Shown here one piece after another: positions 1-8,152 of a stretch of DNA of 33,794 nt. The notes below the pieces were generated by a model. It ran no database searches, had not been told where the DNA came from, and was given only the letters and a program-made list of their open reading frames with translations. The number at the start of each line of letters is the position of its first letter. The first letter of the stretch is position 1. This DNA comes from an uncultured Eubacteriales bacterium. Lineage in GTDB: Bacteria > Bacillota > Clostridia > Lachnospirales > Lachnospiraceae. The DNA lies in the NCBI GenBank assembly GCA_951800645.1, contig CATOIK010000022.1, forward strand, positions 1-33,794. The letters are read 5' to 3'. The position numbers were made by a program, and so were the translations under genes.

Positions 1-21
1 GTTCATAGGAAAGTTCGCCCT

Positions 22-63
22 ATGAAACAAAAACGCTCCGCGGGATGCGCACTTCGCGCTTAA
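22..63 (+). other. Micro-ORF 1 of the repeat (13 codons), copy 1
   Basis: An ATG at 22 opens a 13-codon frame reading MKQKRSAGCALRA and ending in TAA at 61-63. A Shine-Dalgarno-like AGGAAAG lies at 7-13. Both this motif and the start codon fall in the first hairpin, where CATAGG pairs with CCTATG, so the fold would hide the start site. The copy at 33311-33352 keeps the frame, with one Ala-to-Val change. Translation is not shown; a chance frame is possible. Confidence 0.25.
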
Positions 64-68
64 GGAAA

Positions 69-128
69 ATGTCTGCTGACGCAGACGCGCTCCGGCGCGA
101 GAGTCCGGTGAACCGGACTCTTTTTTAG
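69..128 (+). other. Micro-ORF 2 of the repeat (19 codons), copy 1
   Basis: Directly after the stop of micro-ORF 1, TAAGGAAA leads to an ATG at 69 and a 19-codon frame, MSADADALRRESPVNRTLF, that ends in TAG at 126-128 in the T-tract of the terminator. In the second copy both substitutions inside this frame (GCT to GCA and GTG to GTA) are silent. They also fall in hairpin loops, so RNA structure explains them equally well. Confidence 0.25.
100..126 (+). terminator. Rho-independent terminator inside repeat copy 1
   Basis: A 9-bp stem, AGAGTCCGG (100-108) with CCGGACTCT (113-121), encloses the loop TGAA and runs into six T residues (121-126). It is a strong intrinsic terminator by sequence. It stands 5 to 10 bases before the dgt Shine-Dalgarno sequence, so dgt transcription must either start inside the repeat or read through the hairpin. 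Confidence 0.85.
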
Positions 129-142
129 AAGGGAGGATGTGC

Positions 143-1150
143 ATGAATATCAGAGAAACCAGGGAAACCTGGGAGGCCCAGTATTTAAGTCCCTATGCGG
201 CGCTGAGCAAAAACAGCCAGGGCCGGGATGTGCCGGAGGAGCCCTGCGACATCCGCACTGCTTACCAGCGGGATCGGGATCGGCTTCTCCACTGCAAATC
301 TTTCCGAAGACTGAAGCATAAAACCCAGGTCTTTCTGGCTGTGGAGGGAGACCACTACCGCACCCGCCTGACCCACACTCTGGAGGTGGCTCAGATTGCC
401 CGGACGATTGCAAGGGCGCTGAATTTGAATGAGGATCTGACTGAGGCCATTGCCCTGGGCCATGATTTAGGCCACACGCCCTTTGGGCATTCCGGGGAGC
501 GGGTTTTGGACGAGCTTTCTCCTTTCGGCTTTGCCCATTACAGGCAGAGCGTGCGGGTGGTGGAAGTGCTGGAAAAGGAAGGACGGGGCCTGAATCTGAC
601 AAAGGAGGTGCGGGACGGAATCTTAAATCATCGCACCAGCGGCCATCCTGCCACCCTGGAAGGAGGCATCGTCCGTCTGTCAGATAAAATTGCTTACATA
701 AACCATGATATTGACGATGCCATCCGCGCCCGGATTTTTACGGAGCAGGAGCTTCCGGCGTCTTATACCAATGTACTGGGCCACAGCGTGCGGGAACGGT
801 TGAACACCATGATTCATGACATCATCGCTCAGAGCATGAATCGGCCGGAAATCCGCATGTCTCCGGGGATGGAGGAGGCCATGCAGGGCCTTCGGGGCTG
901 GCTGTTTCAGCATGTATATGAAAATGAAGTCCCCAAGGCCGAGGAAGGAAAGGCTCAGCAGCTTATTGTTTCCCTGTACCAGTATTACATGGAGCATGTG
1001 ATTGAGCTGCCGGAGGAGTATCTTCTGATGATGGTGCAGCGGGGAGAGAAGAAAGAGCGGGTAGTCTGCGACTACATTGCCGGCATGAGCGACAGCTACG
1101 CCATCGACCGGTTTGAGCAGTTGTTTGTGCCGAAAGGCTGGAAATCTTAA
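143..1150 (+). CDS. dgt: dGTP triphosphohydrolase-like HD-domain protein
   Basis: The 335-residue product resembles the Dgt-like (type 2) dNTP triphosphohydrolases, which cleave dNTPs to deoxynucleosides and tripolyphosphate in the cytoplasm. The HD metal site is visible: His78 in RLTHTLEV, His107-Asp108 in ALGHDLGHTPFGH, and Asp181 in RLSDKIAYINHD. The substrate is inferred from the family; members vary in dNTP preference. I chose ATG 143 over ATG 137 because GGGAGG at 131-136 is then six bases away. The gene lies 26 bases before dnaG and probably shares its transcript, so nucleotide control sits beside replication priming. It is preceded almost immediately by a strong terminator, and no separate promoter is visible. 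Confidence 0.9.
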   Translation: MNIRETRETWEAQYLSPYAALSKNSQGRDVPEEPCDIRTAYQRDRDRLLHCKSFRRLKHKTQVFLAVEGDHYRTRLTHTLEVAQIARTIARALNLNEDLTEAIALGHDLGHTPFGHSGERVLDELSPFGFAHYRQSVRVVEVLEKEGRGLNLTKEVRDGILNHRTSGHPATLEGGIVRLSDKIAYINHDIDDAIRARIFTEQELPASYTNVLGHSVRERLNTMIHDIIAQSMNRPEIRMSPGMEEAMQGLRGWLFQHVYENEVPKAEEGKAQQLIVSLYQYYMEHVIELPEEYLLMMVQRGEKKERVVCDYIAGMSDSYAIDRFEQLFVPKGWKS

Positions 1151-1176
1151 GAGCCAGGAGAGGAAGGGAGAGGCTG

Positions 1177-2952
1177 ATGTATTATCCGGAAGAAATTGTG
1201 GAGGAAGTTCGGACCAGAAATGACATTGTGGATGTGATTTCCGGTTATGTGAAGCTGCAGAAAAAAGGCAGTAATTATTTCGGGCTTTGTCCGTTTCACA
1301 ATGAGAAATCCCCGTCCTTTTCCGTATCGCCTCAGAAGCAGATGTATTACTGTTTCGGCTGCGGAGCCGGAGGGAATGTTATCACTTTTGTGATGGAATA
1401 TGAAAATTATACCTTCCCGGAGGCCTTAAAGGTGCTGGCGGACCGGGCCGGAGTGAAACTGCCGGAGGTGGAGTATTCCAGGGAGGAGCGGGCTAAGGCG
1501 GACAAGCGTTCCACCTTGCTGGAAATCAACAAGCTGGCGGCTAACTATTTTTACTATCAACTGCACCAGCCGCAGGGAAGGATTGGATATGACTACTTTA
1601 AGGGGCGGGAACTGTCGGACGAGACCATCCGCCGGTTTGGTCTGGGGTTTGCCAATAAAACCAGCAGCGACTTATATCAGTATCTGCGCTCCAAAGATTA
1701 TGGAGACGAAATCTTAAAAGAGACCGGCCTGGTAACCATGGAGGAGCGGGGAACCTACGATAAATTCTGGAACAGGGTGATTTTCCCCATTATGGATGTA
1801 AACAACCGGGTAATCGGTTTCGGCGGAAGGGTAATGGGGGATGGAACCCCTAAATATTTAAACTCGCCGGAGACCATGATTTTTGACAAGAGCCGGAATC
1901 TGTATGGGCTTAATTACGCCAGAACCAGCCGGGAAAACTATATTCTGGCCTGCGAGGGCTACATGGATGTGATTGCCATGCATCAGGCCGGCTTTACCAA
2001 TGCAGTTGCCTCTCTGGGTACGGCGTTTACCAGCCAGCATGCCTCGCTGCTAAAGCGATACACAGACACGGTGATCTTAACCTACGACAGCGATGGCGCC
2101 GGGGTGAAGGCGGCGCTCAGGGCCATTCCCATTTTAAAGGAGGTGGGGATTTCCACTCGTGTGCTGAATTTAAAGCCTTACAAGGATCCGGATGAGTTTA
2201 TAAAAAATCTGGGGCCGGAGGCGTTTAAAGAGAGAATCAGCCAGGCTCAGAACAGCTTTCTGTTTGAGATTGATGTGATGAAGCGGGATTACGACTTAAA
2301 CGATCCGGAGCAGAAGACCAGATTCCACAATGCAGCGGCTAGAAAGCTGCTGGAATTTTCAGAGCCTATGGAGCGGGACAACTATATCCGGGCAGTAGCC
2401 CAGGCTCAGTTTCTGCCTTATGAGGACTTAAAAAGGCTGGTAAACCATTTGGGGAATCAGTTGGGAGGAAGACCTCTCCCGGCGGAGCGGGAACCGGAGT
2501 ATAAAGAGCGGGAGGCACGAAAGAAAAAAGAGAAGGATGACGGCATCAAGCGGTCCCAGCGGCTTTTATTAACCTGGCTTATAGAAAAGCCAGAGCTGTT
2601 TGATAAAATAAAAGGCGTTGTGGGGCCAGAGGATTTTAAAGAACCCCTGTATCATCAGGTGGCTCAGATGGTGTTTGCAGGCCATGAGGCAGGGAATTTA
2701 AATCCTGCGGGAATCCTGAATCATTTTATCAATGATGAAGAACAATACAAAGAAGTGGCTGCATTGTTTAATGCAGATTTAAAAGAATCCCTAAACAATG
2801 AGGAGCAGAAGAAAGCTTTTGCAGAGACTGTGTTCCGGGTACGCCGCCACAGTCTGGACGAGGCCAGCCGTACGGCTGCGGACATCAGCCAGCTACAGGC
2901 GATTATCCGGGAACAGGCAGCCCTCAAAACCATGAAAATAACCATTGATTAG
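1177..2952 (+). CDS. dnaG: DNA primase DnaG
   Basis: This 591-residue protein makes RNA primers at the replication fork together with the DnaB-type helicase. Its domains appear in the normal order. The N-terminal CHC2 zinc-binding motif has Cys38, His41, Cys59 and Cys62. The TOPRIM catalytic core has Glu260 in the ACEGYMDV motif and Asp304/Asp306 in YDSDGA. A charged linker near residues 440-465 leads to a C-terminal helicase-interaction domain. Length is normal for Firmicutes. A purine-rich AAGGGAGAGG at 1164-1173 precedes the ATG. It is followed 45 bases later by rpoD, the classic macromolecular-synthesis arrangement of primase plus primary sigma factor. Confidence 0.97.
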   Translation: MYYPEEIVEEVRTRNDIVDVISGYVKLQKKGSNYFGLCPFHNEKSPSFSVSPQKQMYYCFGCGAGGNVITFVMEYENYTFPEALKVLADRAGVKLPEVEYSREERAKADKRSTLLEINKLAANYFYYQLHQPQGRIGYDYFKGRELSDETIRRFGLGFANKTSSDLYQYLRSKDYGDEILKETGLVTMEERGTYDKFWNRVIFPIMDVNNRVIGFGGRVMGDGTPKYLNSPETMIFDKSRNLYGLNYARTSRENYILACEGYMDVIAMHQAGFTNAVASLGTAFTSQHASLLKRYTDTVILTYDSDGAGVKAALRAIPILKEVGISTRVLNLKPYKDPDEFIKNLGPEAFKERISQAQNSFLFEIDVMKRDYDLNDPEQKTRFHNAAARKLLEFSEPMERDNYIRAVAQAQFLPYEDLKRLVNHLGNQLGGRPLPAEREPEYKEREARKKKEKDDGIKRSQRLLLTWLIEKPELFDKIKGVVGPEDFKEPLYHQVAQMVFAGHEAGNLNPAGILNHFINDEEQYKEVAALFNADLKESLNNEEQKKAFAETVFRVRRHSLDEASRTAADISQLQAIIREQAALKTMKITID

Positions 2953-2997
2953 CAGACCGGGCCGGATAAGGAACGGCTGCCGGGCCAGAAAGGATGG

Positions 2998-4128
2998 GTG
3001 GCGGATATGGGAGACCAGAAACAGACGGAGAAGTATACCTTTGAGGAGAAACTGGAACTGCTTTTAAACCAGGCAAAGGCAAAGAAAAATGTTCTGGAGG
3101 ACCGGGAAATTCTGGAAGCTTTCCGGGATGAAATCCTGGACCCGGACAAGCTGGACCGGATTTATGATTTTTTGGAAAGCAACAAGGTGGATGTGCTTCG
3201 GCTGGAGGAAGAACTGGAGTCGGATCTGTTTCTGGAGGAGGAGCTGGAGGACGATGAGATCAGCCCAGAGCAGATGGATCTTTCTGTGCCGGACGGCGTA
3301 TCGCTGGAAGATCCGGTCCGCATGTATTTAAAAGAGATCGGCAACATTCCCCTTTTGTCTGCAGAGGAGGAGTTAGAGCTGGCAAAGCGGATGGAGCAGG
3401 GAGACAAGGGGGCAGGAAAACGGCTGGCAGAGGCAAATCTGCGGCTGGTGGTAAGCATTGCCAAGCGGTATGCAGGCCGGGGGATGCAGTTTCTGGATTT
3501 GATCCAGGAGGGAAACTTAGGGCTTATTAAAGCAGTGGAAAAGTTCGACTACCAAAAGGGCTTTAAATTCAGTACCTATGCTACCTGGTGGATTCGTCAG
3601 GCTATTACAAGAGCGATTGCAGACCAGGCCAGGACAATTCGGATTCCGGTCCATATGGTTGAGACCATCAACCGGCTGATTCGCACTTCCAGGCAGCTAG
3701 TGCAGGAGCTGGGCCGGGAGCCAACTACGGCTGAGATTGCAGCCCGGATGGAGATTCCGGAGGAGCGGGTGCGGGAAATCAAAAAGATTGCTCAGGATCC
3801 GGTTTCCTTAGAGACTCCGGTAGGAGAGGAAGACGACAGCCATCTGGGAGATTTTATTCAGGATGCCAATGGCGCAGTACCTGCAGACGAAGCGGCCTTT
3901 GCCTTTTTGCATGAGCAGATTCTGGAGGCGATGGAGGCGCTGACAGAGCGGGAGCAGCAGGTGATTAAGCTGCGGTTTGGGTTAGAGGACGGCAATCCCA
4001 GAACTCTGGAAGAAGTGGGAAAAATCTTCCATGTCACCAGAGAGCGAATCCGCCAGATTGAAGCCAAGGCCTTAAGAAAGCTGCGGCATCCCAGCAGAAG
4101 CAAGATGTTGAAGGACTATTTAGAGTAA
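2998..4128 (+). CDS. rpoD: Primary RNA polymerase sigma factor (sigma-70/SigA)
   Basis: The 376-residue product is the housekeeping sigma factor that directs RNA polymerase to promoters of the TTGACA/TATAAT type. An acidic N-terminal region precedes region 1.2, which starts near residue 105 at [11 protein letters not shown]. Regions 2.1-2.4 contain [23 protein letters not shown] and [14 protein letters not shown]. Region 3 follows, and region 4.2 carries the helix-turn-helix [20 protein letters not shown] near residues 335-355. The start is uncertain: GTG 2998 lies three bases after AAAGGA, while ATG 3007 lies twelve bases after it and would remove only three residues. It lies directly downstream of dnaG and probably in the same transcript. 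Confidence 0.97.
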   Translation: MADMGDQKQTEKYTFEEKLELLLNQAKAKKNVLEDREILEAFRDEILDPDKLDRIYDFLESNKVDVLRLEEELESDLFLEEELEDDEISPEQMDLSVPDGVSLEDPVRMYLKEIGNIPLLSAEEELELAKRMEQGDKGAGKRLAEANLRLVVSIAKRYAGRGMQFLDLIQEGNLGLIKAVEKFDYQKGFKFSTYATWWIRQAITRAIADQARTIRIPVHMVETINRLIRTSRQLVQELGREPTTAEIAARMEIPEERVREIKKIAQDPVSLETPVGEEDDSHLGDFIQDANGAVPADEAAFAFLHEQILEAMEALTEREQQVIKLRFGLEDGNPRTLEEVGKIFHVTRERIRQIEAKALRKLRHPSRSKMLKDYLE

Positions 4129-4173
4129 CGGTTCAAAACAACAATGATCATAAAATTAGGAGTAATACGATAG

Positions 4174-4893
4174 ATGAAGTTATCAAAACGGCTGGAAACC
4201 ATTGTAAGCCAGGCGGCTAAGGTTACGGCAGGCGGCAGAGCCGCAGATGTGGGATGCGACCACGGCTTTGTGCCCATTACCCTGGTGGAGATGGGAGCCG
4301 CTTCCCAGGCCATTGCCATGGATGTGCGGAAGGGGCCGCTGGAGCGGGCAAAAGCCCACATTGCAGAGTGCGGCCTTTCTGATGTGATTGAGACCCGCCT
4401 TTCAGACGGACTGACAAAGCTGAATCCAGGAGAGGCTGATACCGTAATCATTGCAGGTATGGGCGGAGAATTGATGCTCCGTATCTTAAAAGACGGAGCG
4501 CATGTGCGCAGTCACATCCGCCATTGGATTTTATCCCCTCAGTCGGAGCTGAGTGTGTTCCGCCATGGATTGGAGGAGTTGGGCCTGGCTGTCACAGAAG
4601 AAGTGATGGTGGAGGAGGATGGCAAATACTATGTAATTATCACGGCAGAGCCGGGGCAGATGCACTGGGAAGAAGAATTCCGTTACCGTTATGGAGATAA
4701 GCTGCTTCGCAGCGGCTCTCCAGAGCTTTACCGGCTGCTTTGCAGAGAACAGCAGCAGTATGAGGAAATCTCCAGGCAGTTGAGGGAGGCGTCCGGAGCA
4801 GGTGCAAAAGAGCGGCTTTTGGAGATTACAGAGGAATTGAATCAGATAAAGGAGGCATTGGATGCGCTGCAGAGAGTGGATAGAACTGTTTGA
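4174..4893 (+). CDS. trmK: tRNA (adenine(22)-N1)-methyltransferase TrmK
   Basis: The 239-residue protein matches the TrmK family of SAM-dependent Rossmann methyltransferases, which methylate N1 of A22 in the D-loop region of tRNA. The SAM-binding motif ADVGCDHG is at residues 24-31 and the family motif IIAGMGGELM is near 93-102. The C-terminal third is helical and charged (about residues 185-235), as expected for the tRNA-binding coiled region. The start follows TAGGAG at a rather long distance of about 11 bases, so initiation may be weak. The end overlaps the next gene by 32 bases. A TrmK-then-Nif3 order after rpoD is common in Firmicutes and supports the call. Confidence 0.93.
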   Translation: MKLSKRLETIVSQAAKVTAGGRAADVGCDHGFVPITLVEMGAASQAIAMDVRKGPLERAKAHIAECGLSDVIETRLSDGLTKLNPGEADTVIIAGMGGELMLRILKDGAHVRSHIRHWILSPQSELSVFRHGLEELGLAVTEEVMVEEDGKYYVIITAEPGQMHWEEEFRYRYGDKLLRSGSPELYRLLCREQQQYEEISRQLREASGAGAKERLLEITEELNQIKEALDALQRVDRTV

Positions 4894-5659
4894 AAAGCTG
4901 GCGCCGATGGAGCTGGCATGTGACTGGGATAATCCGGGGCTTATTGCCGGAAGATATGACAAGGAAATCAAAAAGATCCTGGTGGCTCTGGACGCTGCAG
5001 ACGAAGTGATAGAGCAGGCTATTGCCGAACAGGCAGACCTTCTGGTAACCCATCATCCCCTGATTTTCAAACCTTTAAAGCAGGTAAACGATGGGAATTT
5101 TATCAGCCGCCGCATCGTAAGATTACTGCAGGCGGATATTTGCTGTTTTGCCATGCACACCAATTTTGACGCAGCTCCCGGCTGTATGGCGGATCTGGCG
5201 GCAGAACGGCTTGGATTGAAAAATGGAGAACCGCTGGAGGTAACCGGAGAGGTGGACGGTCAGCCGGCAGGCATTGGAAAAGTGGGAAACATAGAAACGC
5301 CGGTTACTCTTTCGGAGCTGGCGGCTCAGGTAAAGTCCGCTTTTAATCTGCCTTTTGTGACCGTATACGGAGCAGACTGTGTAACAGGACCGGTAAGCCG
5401 GATTGCCGTATCTCCGGGAGCAGGCGGCAGCATGACCGGCTTGGGAATCCAGAAAGAGGCCCAGGTGTTGGTAACAGGAGACATCGGCCACCATACCGGC
5501 ATTGATGCGGCAGCCTGTCATATGGCAGTCATCGACGCCGGCCATTACGGCCTGGAACACATTTTCATTCCCTTTGTAGCAGAGTACATACAGAGGGCGT
5601 CAGCCGGAGCCGTAAAGGTGATTACGGCGGCTCCCGCATTTCCGGTAAAAGTTTTGTAA
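4862..5659 (+). CDS. Nif3/DUF34 family metal-binding protein
   Basis: The 265-residue product belongs to the Nif3-like family, often labelled GTP cyclohydrolase 1 type 2 homolog. These proteins form hexameric rings with a two-metal site; their true reaction is not settled. Metal-ligand motifs are visible: THHPLIF with His64/His65, HTNFD with His99 and Asp103, and a C-terminal GDIGHH...DAGHYGLEH segment that supplies the remaining His and Glu. The start at 4862 lies inside the end of trmK and is supported by GGAGG at 4851-4855 with six bases of spacing. The 32-base overlap suggests translational coupling to trmK. The protein lacks the inserted PII-like domain found in longer homologues. Confidence 0.92.
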   Translation: MRCREWIELFEKLAPMELACDWDNPGLIAGRYDKEIKKILVALDAADEVIEQAIAEQADLLVTHHPLIFKPLKQVNDGNFISRRIVRLLQADICCFAMHTNFDAAPGCMADLAAERLGLKNGEPLEVTGEVDGQPAGIGKVGNIETPVTLSELAAQVKSAFNLPFVTVYGADCVTGPVSRIAVSPGAGGSMTGLGIQKEAQVLVTGDIGHHTGIDAAACHMAVIDAGHYGLEHIFIPFVAEYIQRASAGAVKVITAAPAFPVKVL

Positions 5660-5683
5660 AACCATTGTGTGAAGGAGGATATT

Positions 5684-7339
5684 ATGGCTCGTGTAACTGT
5701 TGGGGGACAGGTTCGTGAGTATGACGACAACACTCTTTTAAAGGATGTGGCAGCAGATGTGCAGGAACAGTACGACTGCGATATTCTGCTGGCTACGGTA
5801 AACGGAAAGCTGCAGGAGCTTCACAAGCGCGTAAAGGACGGGGCAGAAATGGGATTTCTGACGGCCAGAGAGAAGCCGGCTATGAACGCCTATCATCGCA
5901 GCACCATCCTGATGCTTTTAAAGGCCTGCTATGAGGTGATCGGCAATGAAAAACTGAAAAAGGTTTCCGTGGAGTTTACTGTGGCAAACGGCCTTTATAT
6001 TGAACCAGAGGGAGATTTTCTGCTGACTGGTGAGATGGCGGCTGAAATCAGGGCTAAAATGCAATCTTATGTGGAAGCGAAAATTCCCATTATGAAGCGG
6101 AGCGTCAACACAGACGAGGCTGTGGAGCTGTTCCATAATTACCGGATGTATGACAAGGAAAAACTGTTCCGCTACCGCCGGGTATCCAGGGTAAATATTT
6201 ACAGCATCGGCGGATTTGAGGATTACTATTATGGGTACATGGTGCAGAACACCGGCTATTTAAAATACTTTGATTTATTTCCATACGAAAAGGGGATTAT
6301 GCTGATGCTGCCGGAGACCTCGGACCCGAAAAAGGTGCCGGAGTTTGCAGAAAAGAAAAAGCTGTTCCAGGTTATGGAGGAAAGCAATCAGTGGGGCCAG
6401 AAGTTAAAGGTGCCTACCGTAGGAGATTTAAATGAATGCATCTGCGCAGGCCGGATGAACGAGCTGATTCTGGTACAGGAGGCATTGATGGAAAAGAAGC
6501 TGGGAGACATTGCAGAGATGATCTCTTCCAGGCCGGACAAAAAATTTGTGATGATTGCCGGCCCGTCTTCCTCTGGAAAGACCACCTTTTCCCACAGGCT
6601 GTCCATTCAGCTGCGGGCCAAGGGCTTAAATCCCCATCCCATTGCAGTAGACAATTACTTCGTAAACCGGGTAGACAGTCCCAGAGACGAAACCGGAGAA
6701 CACGATTACGAGGCCCTGGAATGTCTGGACATAAAGCTGTTTAATGAGAATATGCTGGATTTGCTGGCAGGGAGAACTGTAGAGCTTCCCTACTACAATT
6801 TCCTGACAGGAGAGCGGGAGTACCGGGGAGATTACCTGACCCTTGGCAAAGACGATATTCTGGTGATTGAGGGAATTCACTGTCTCAATGAGAAGCTGTC
6901 CTACAGCCTTCCCAGAGAAAACAAATTTAAGATCTATATCAGCGCACTGACCCAGCTAAACATTGACGAGCACAACCGGATTCCGTCTACAGACGGCCGT
7001 CTTTTGCGGCGGATCGTGCGGGACGCCAGAACCAGAGGGGCGTCGGCTCAGGAAACCATCCGCCGGTGGCCGTCTGTGCGCCGGGGAGAGCACAACAATA
7101 TTTTCCCCTACCAGGAGGATACGGATGTAATGTTTAATTCAGCCCTGGTTTATGAGCTGGCGGTGATTAAGCAGTATGCGGAACCGGTGCTGTTTTCGGT
7201 CCCCCGCGATAGCGAGGAGTATTTGGAAGCCAAGCGGCTTTTAAAATTCCTGGATTATTTCCTGGGAGTCAGTACGGAAGATATTCCCAAGAATTCGATT
7301 ATGAGAGAGTTTATTGGTGGAAGCTGCTTTAAGGTGTGA
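5684..7339 (+). CDS. P-loop nucleoside (uridine-type) kinase with N-terminal TGS/ThrRS-like region
   Basis: The 551-residue protein has two parts. The N-terminal part (about residues 1-230) begins like a small ubiquitin-like TGS domain and continues like the threonyl-tRNA synthetase second additional domain, without a synthetase core. The C-terminal part is a uridine kinase/phosphoribulokinase-type ATPase with the Walker A motif GPSSSGKTTF near residues 292-301, then AVDNYF, and VIEGIHCLN as the probable Walker B region. The expected reaction is phosphorylation of a nucleoside, but the substrate cannot be read from sequence. ATG 5684 is chosen because AAGGAGG at 5672-5678 precedes it; the in-frame GTG at 5669 overlaps that site. 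This two-part architecture is known in clostridia. Confidence 0.85.
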   Translation: MARVTVGGQVREYDDNTLLKDVAADVQEQYDCDILLATVNGKLQELHKRVKDGAEMGFLTAREKPAMNAYHRSTILMLLKACYEVIGNEKLKKVSVEFTVANGLYIEPEGDFLLTGEMAAEIRAKMQSYVEAKIPIMKRSVNTDEAVELFHNYRMYDKEKLFRYRRVSRVNIYSIGGFEDYYYGYMVQNTGYLKYFDLFPYEKGIMLMLPETSDPKKVPEFAEKKKLFQVMEESNQWGQKLKVPTVGDLNECICAGRMNELILVQEALMEKKLGDIAEMISSRPDKKFVMIAGPSSSGKTTFSHRLSIQLRAKGLNPHPIAVDNYFVNRVDSPRDETGEHDYEALECLDIKLFNENMLDLLAGRTVELPYYNFLTGEREYRGDYLTLGKDDILVIEGIHCLNEKLSYSLPRENKFKIYISALTQLNIDEHNRIPSTDGRLLRRIVRDARTRGASAQETIRRWPSVRRGEHNNIFPYQEDTDVMFNSALVYELAVIKQYAEPVLFSVPRDSEEYLEAKRLLKFLDYFLGVSTEDIPKNSIMREFIGGSCFKV

Positions 7340-7450
7340 GGAAGGCTGGAAATGTTGTGGTAATAATTCACAATAAACTGAAAAATATTTAGGTATTCTG
7401 AAAAAGAATTTGAACATATTTACGGTATTGCTTTAAATTACAAAAATTAC

Positions 7451-7479
7451 TTGATATGACGGATTGGCTTGACTATAAT
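7451..7479 (+). promoter_or_regulatory. Sigma-70 promoter for the thyX-like/folA/nfnAB run
   Basis: A -35 box TTGATA (7451-7456) and a perfect -10 box TATAAT (7474-7479) are separated by exactly 17 bases in an AT-rich gap of 171 bases. Transcription would begin near 7486, and the first credible start codon is at 7511. The rest of the gap (7340-7450) holds only weak short inverted repeats and no convincing terminator for the upstream kinase gene. Confidence 0.8.
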
Positions 7480-7510
7480 AATGGTTAGACCGACGGGAGA
7501 GGACGACAAC

Positions 7511-8152
7511 ATGATAAAACTGGAACGGACAAGTGTTATGAATCTGGAAAATGCAATGCGGGGAGCCCGTAATCCGTTGAATAGCTGGGGCCGGATGGAC
7601 AGTGGCTATGACCAGGACGGAAACTATGTTCTGGGGCCAAATGACCTGGATCTGGCAAAACGGCTTCGTCGGGCGGGAAGCGGAGACCACCGCAAATATC
7701 TGCGGCAGGTGTTTGTGTCTGTGGATATTACGGCCCCCCTTTACTGGTGGAAGGAGTATGACACCTACAAGGTGTCAACAGTTGCAAACTCTACCAGCAC
7801 CATGCACAAGATTCACAGCAAGCCCTTTGAGCTGGAGGATTTCAGCCACGACCACATGACCCCTGAAACTCTGGAATTTATGGAGACGGTGCGGGCCAGG
7901 CTGGAAGAAATCCGCTTAAAGTACATGGAAACCAAGGATAAATCCTACTGGTACGACCTGATCCAGCTATTGCCGTCCAGCTACAACCAGATGCGCACCT
8001 GTACCATGAACTATGAAAACCTGATCAATATGTACTATTCCAGACGAAATCACAAGCTGGCGGAGTGGCATACTTTCTGCGACTGGGTAGAGACCCTTCC
8101 CTACGCAAAGGAGCTGATTCTGGCTCAGGATGAGGAAGGAAGTGAATCCTGA
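7511..8152 (+). CDS. Divergent ThyX-like (flavin-dependent thymidylate synthase fold) protein
   Basis: The 213-residue product lines up by eye with ThyX over most of its length. Its N-terminal TSVMNLENAMRGARNPLNSW resembles the ThyX start. The segment YLRQVFVSVDITAPLYWW (63-80) resembles the strand before the ThyX signature. STSTM (94-98) takes the place of the S-x-R region, and RRNHKLAEW (178-186) resembles the C-terminal Arg/His segment that binds nucleotide and flavin in ThyX. However, the RHR motif that defines ThyX is absent; KEYDTYK stands there instead. The stop overlaps the folA start by one base, which ties it to dTMP/folate metabolism. Activity is therefore inferred, not shown. ATG 7511 follows GGAGAGG at 7496-7502; an upstream TTG frame would overlap the promoter. 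Confidence 0.6.
   Translation: MIKLERTSVMNLENAMRGARNPLNSWGRMDSGYDQDGNYVLGPNDLDLAKRLRRAGSGDHRKYLRQVFVSVDITAPLYWWKEYDTYKVSTVANSTSTMHKIHSKPFELEDFSHDHMTPETLEFMETVRARLEEIRLKYMETKDKSYWYDLIQLLPSSYNQMRTCTMNYENLINMYYSRRNHKLAEWHTFCDWVETLPYAKELILAQDEEGSES

Larger units (their letters stand above)
2..126 (+). repeat. Structured intergenic repeat, copy 1
   Basis: This roughly 125-bp element recurs in the same orientation at 33291-33414. The two copies have equal length up to the terminator stem and differ at only four positions over 120 bp (50, 66, 77 and 110 in this copy). It folds into a chain of hairpins: TTCATAGG/CCTATGAA (2-9 with 19-26), GCGC/GCGC (47-50 with 56-59), GTCTGC/GCAGAC (71-76 with 81-86), GCGC/GCGC (87-90 with 95-98, loop TCCG), and a terminal terminator stem. 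It also holds two tiny ORFs. I do not recognise the family. It ends only a few bases before the dgt ribosome binding site. Confidence 0.9.

Noticed and set aside
7355-7410. TTGTG/CACAA and ATTCT/AGAAT inverted repeats after the kinase gene
   Set aside because: The stems are only 5 bp, AT-rich and lack a T-tract, so neither a terminator nor an operator can be supported.
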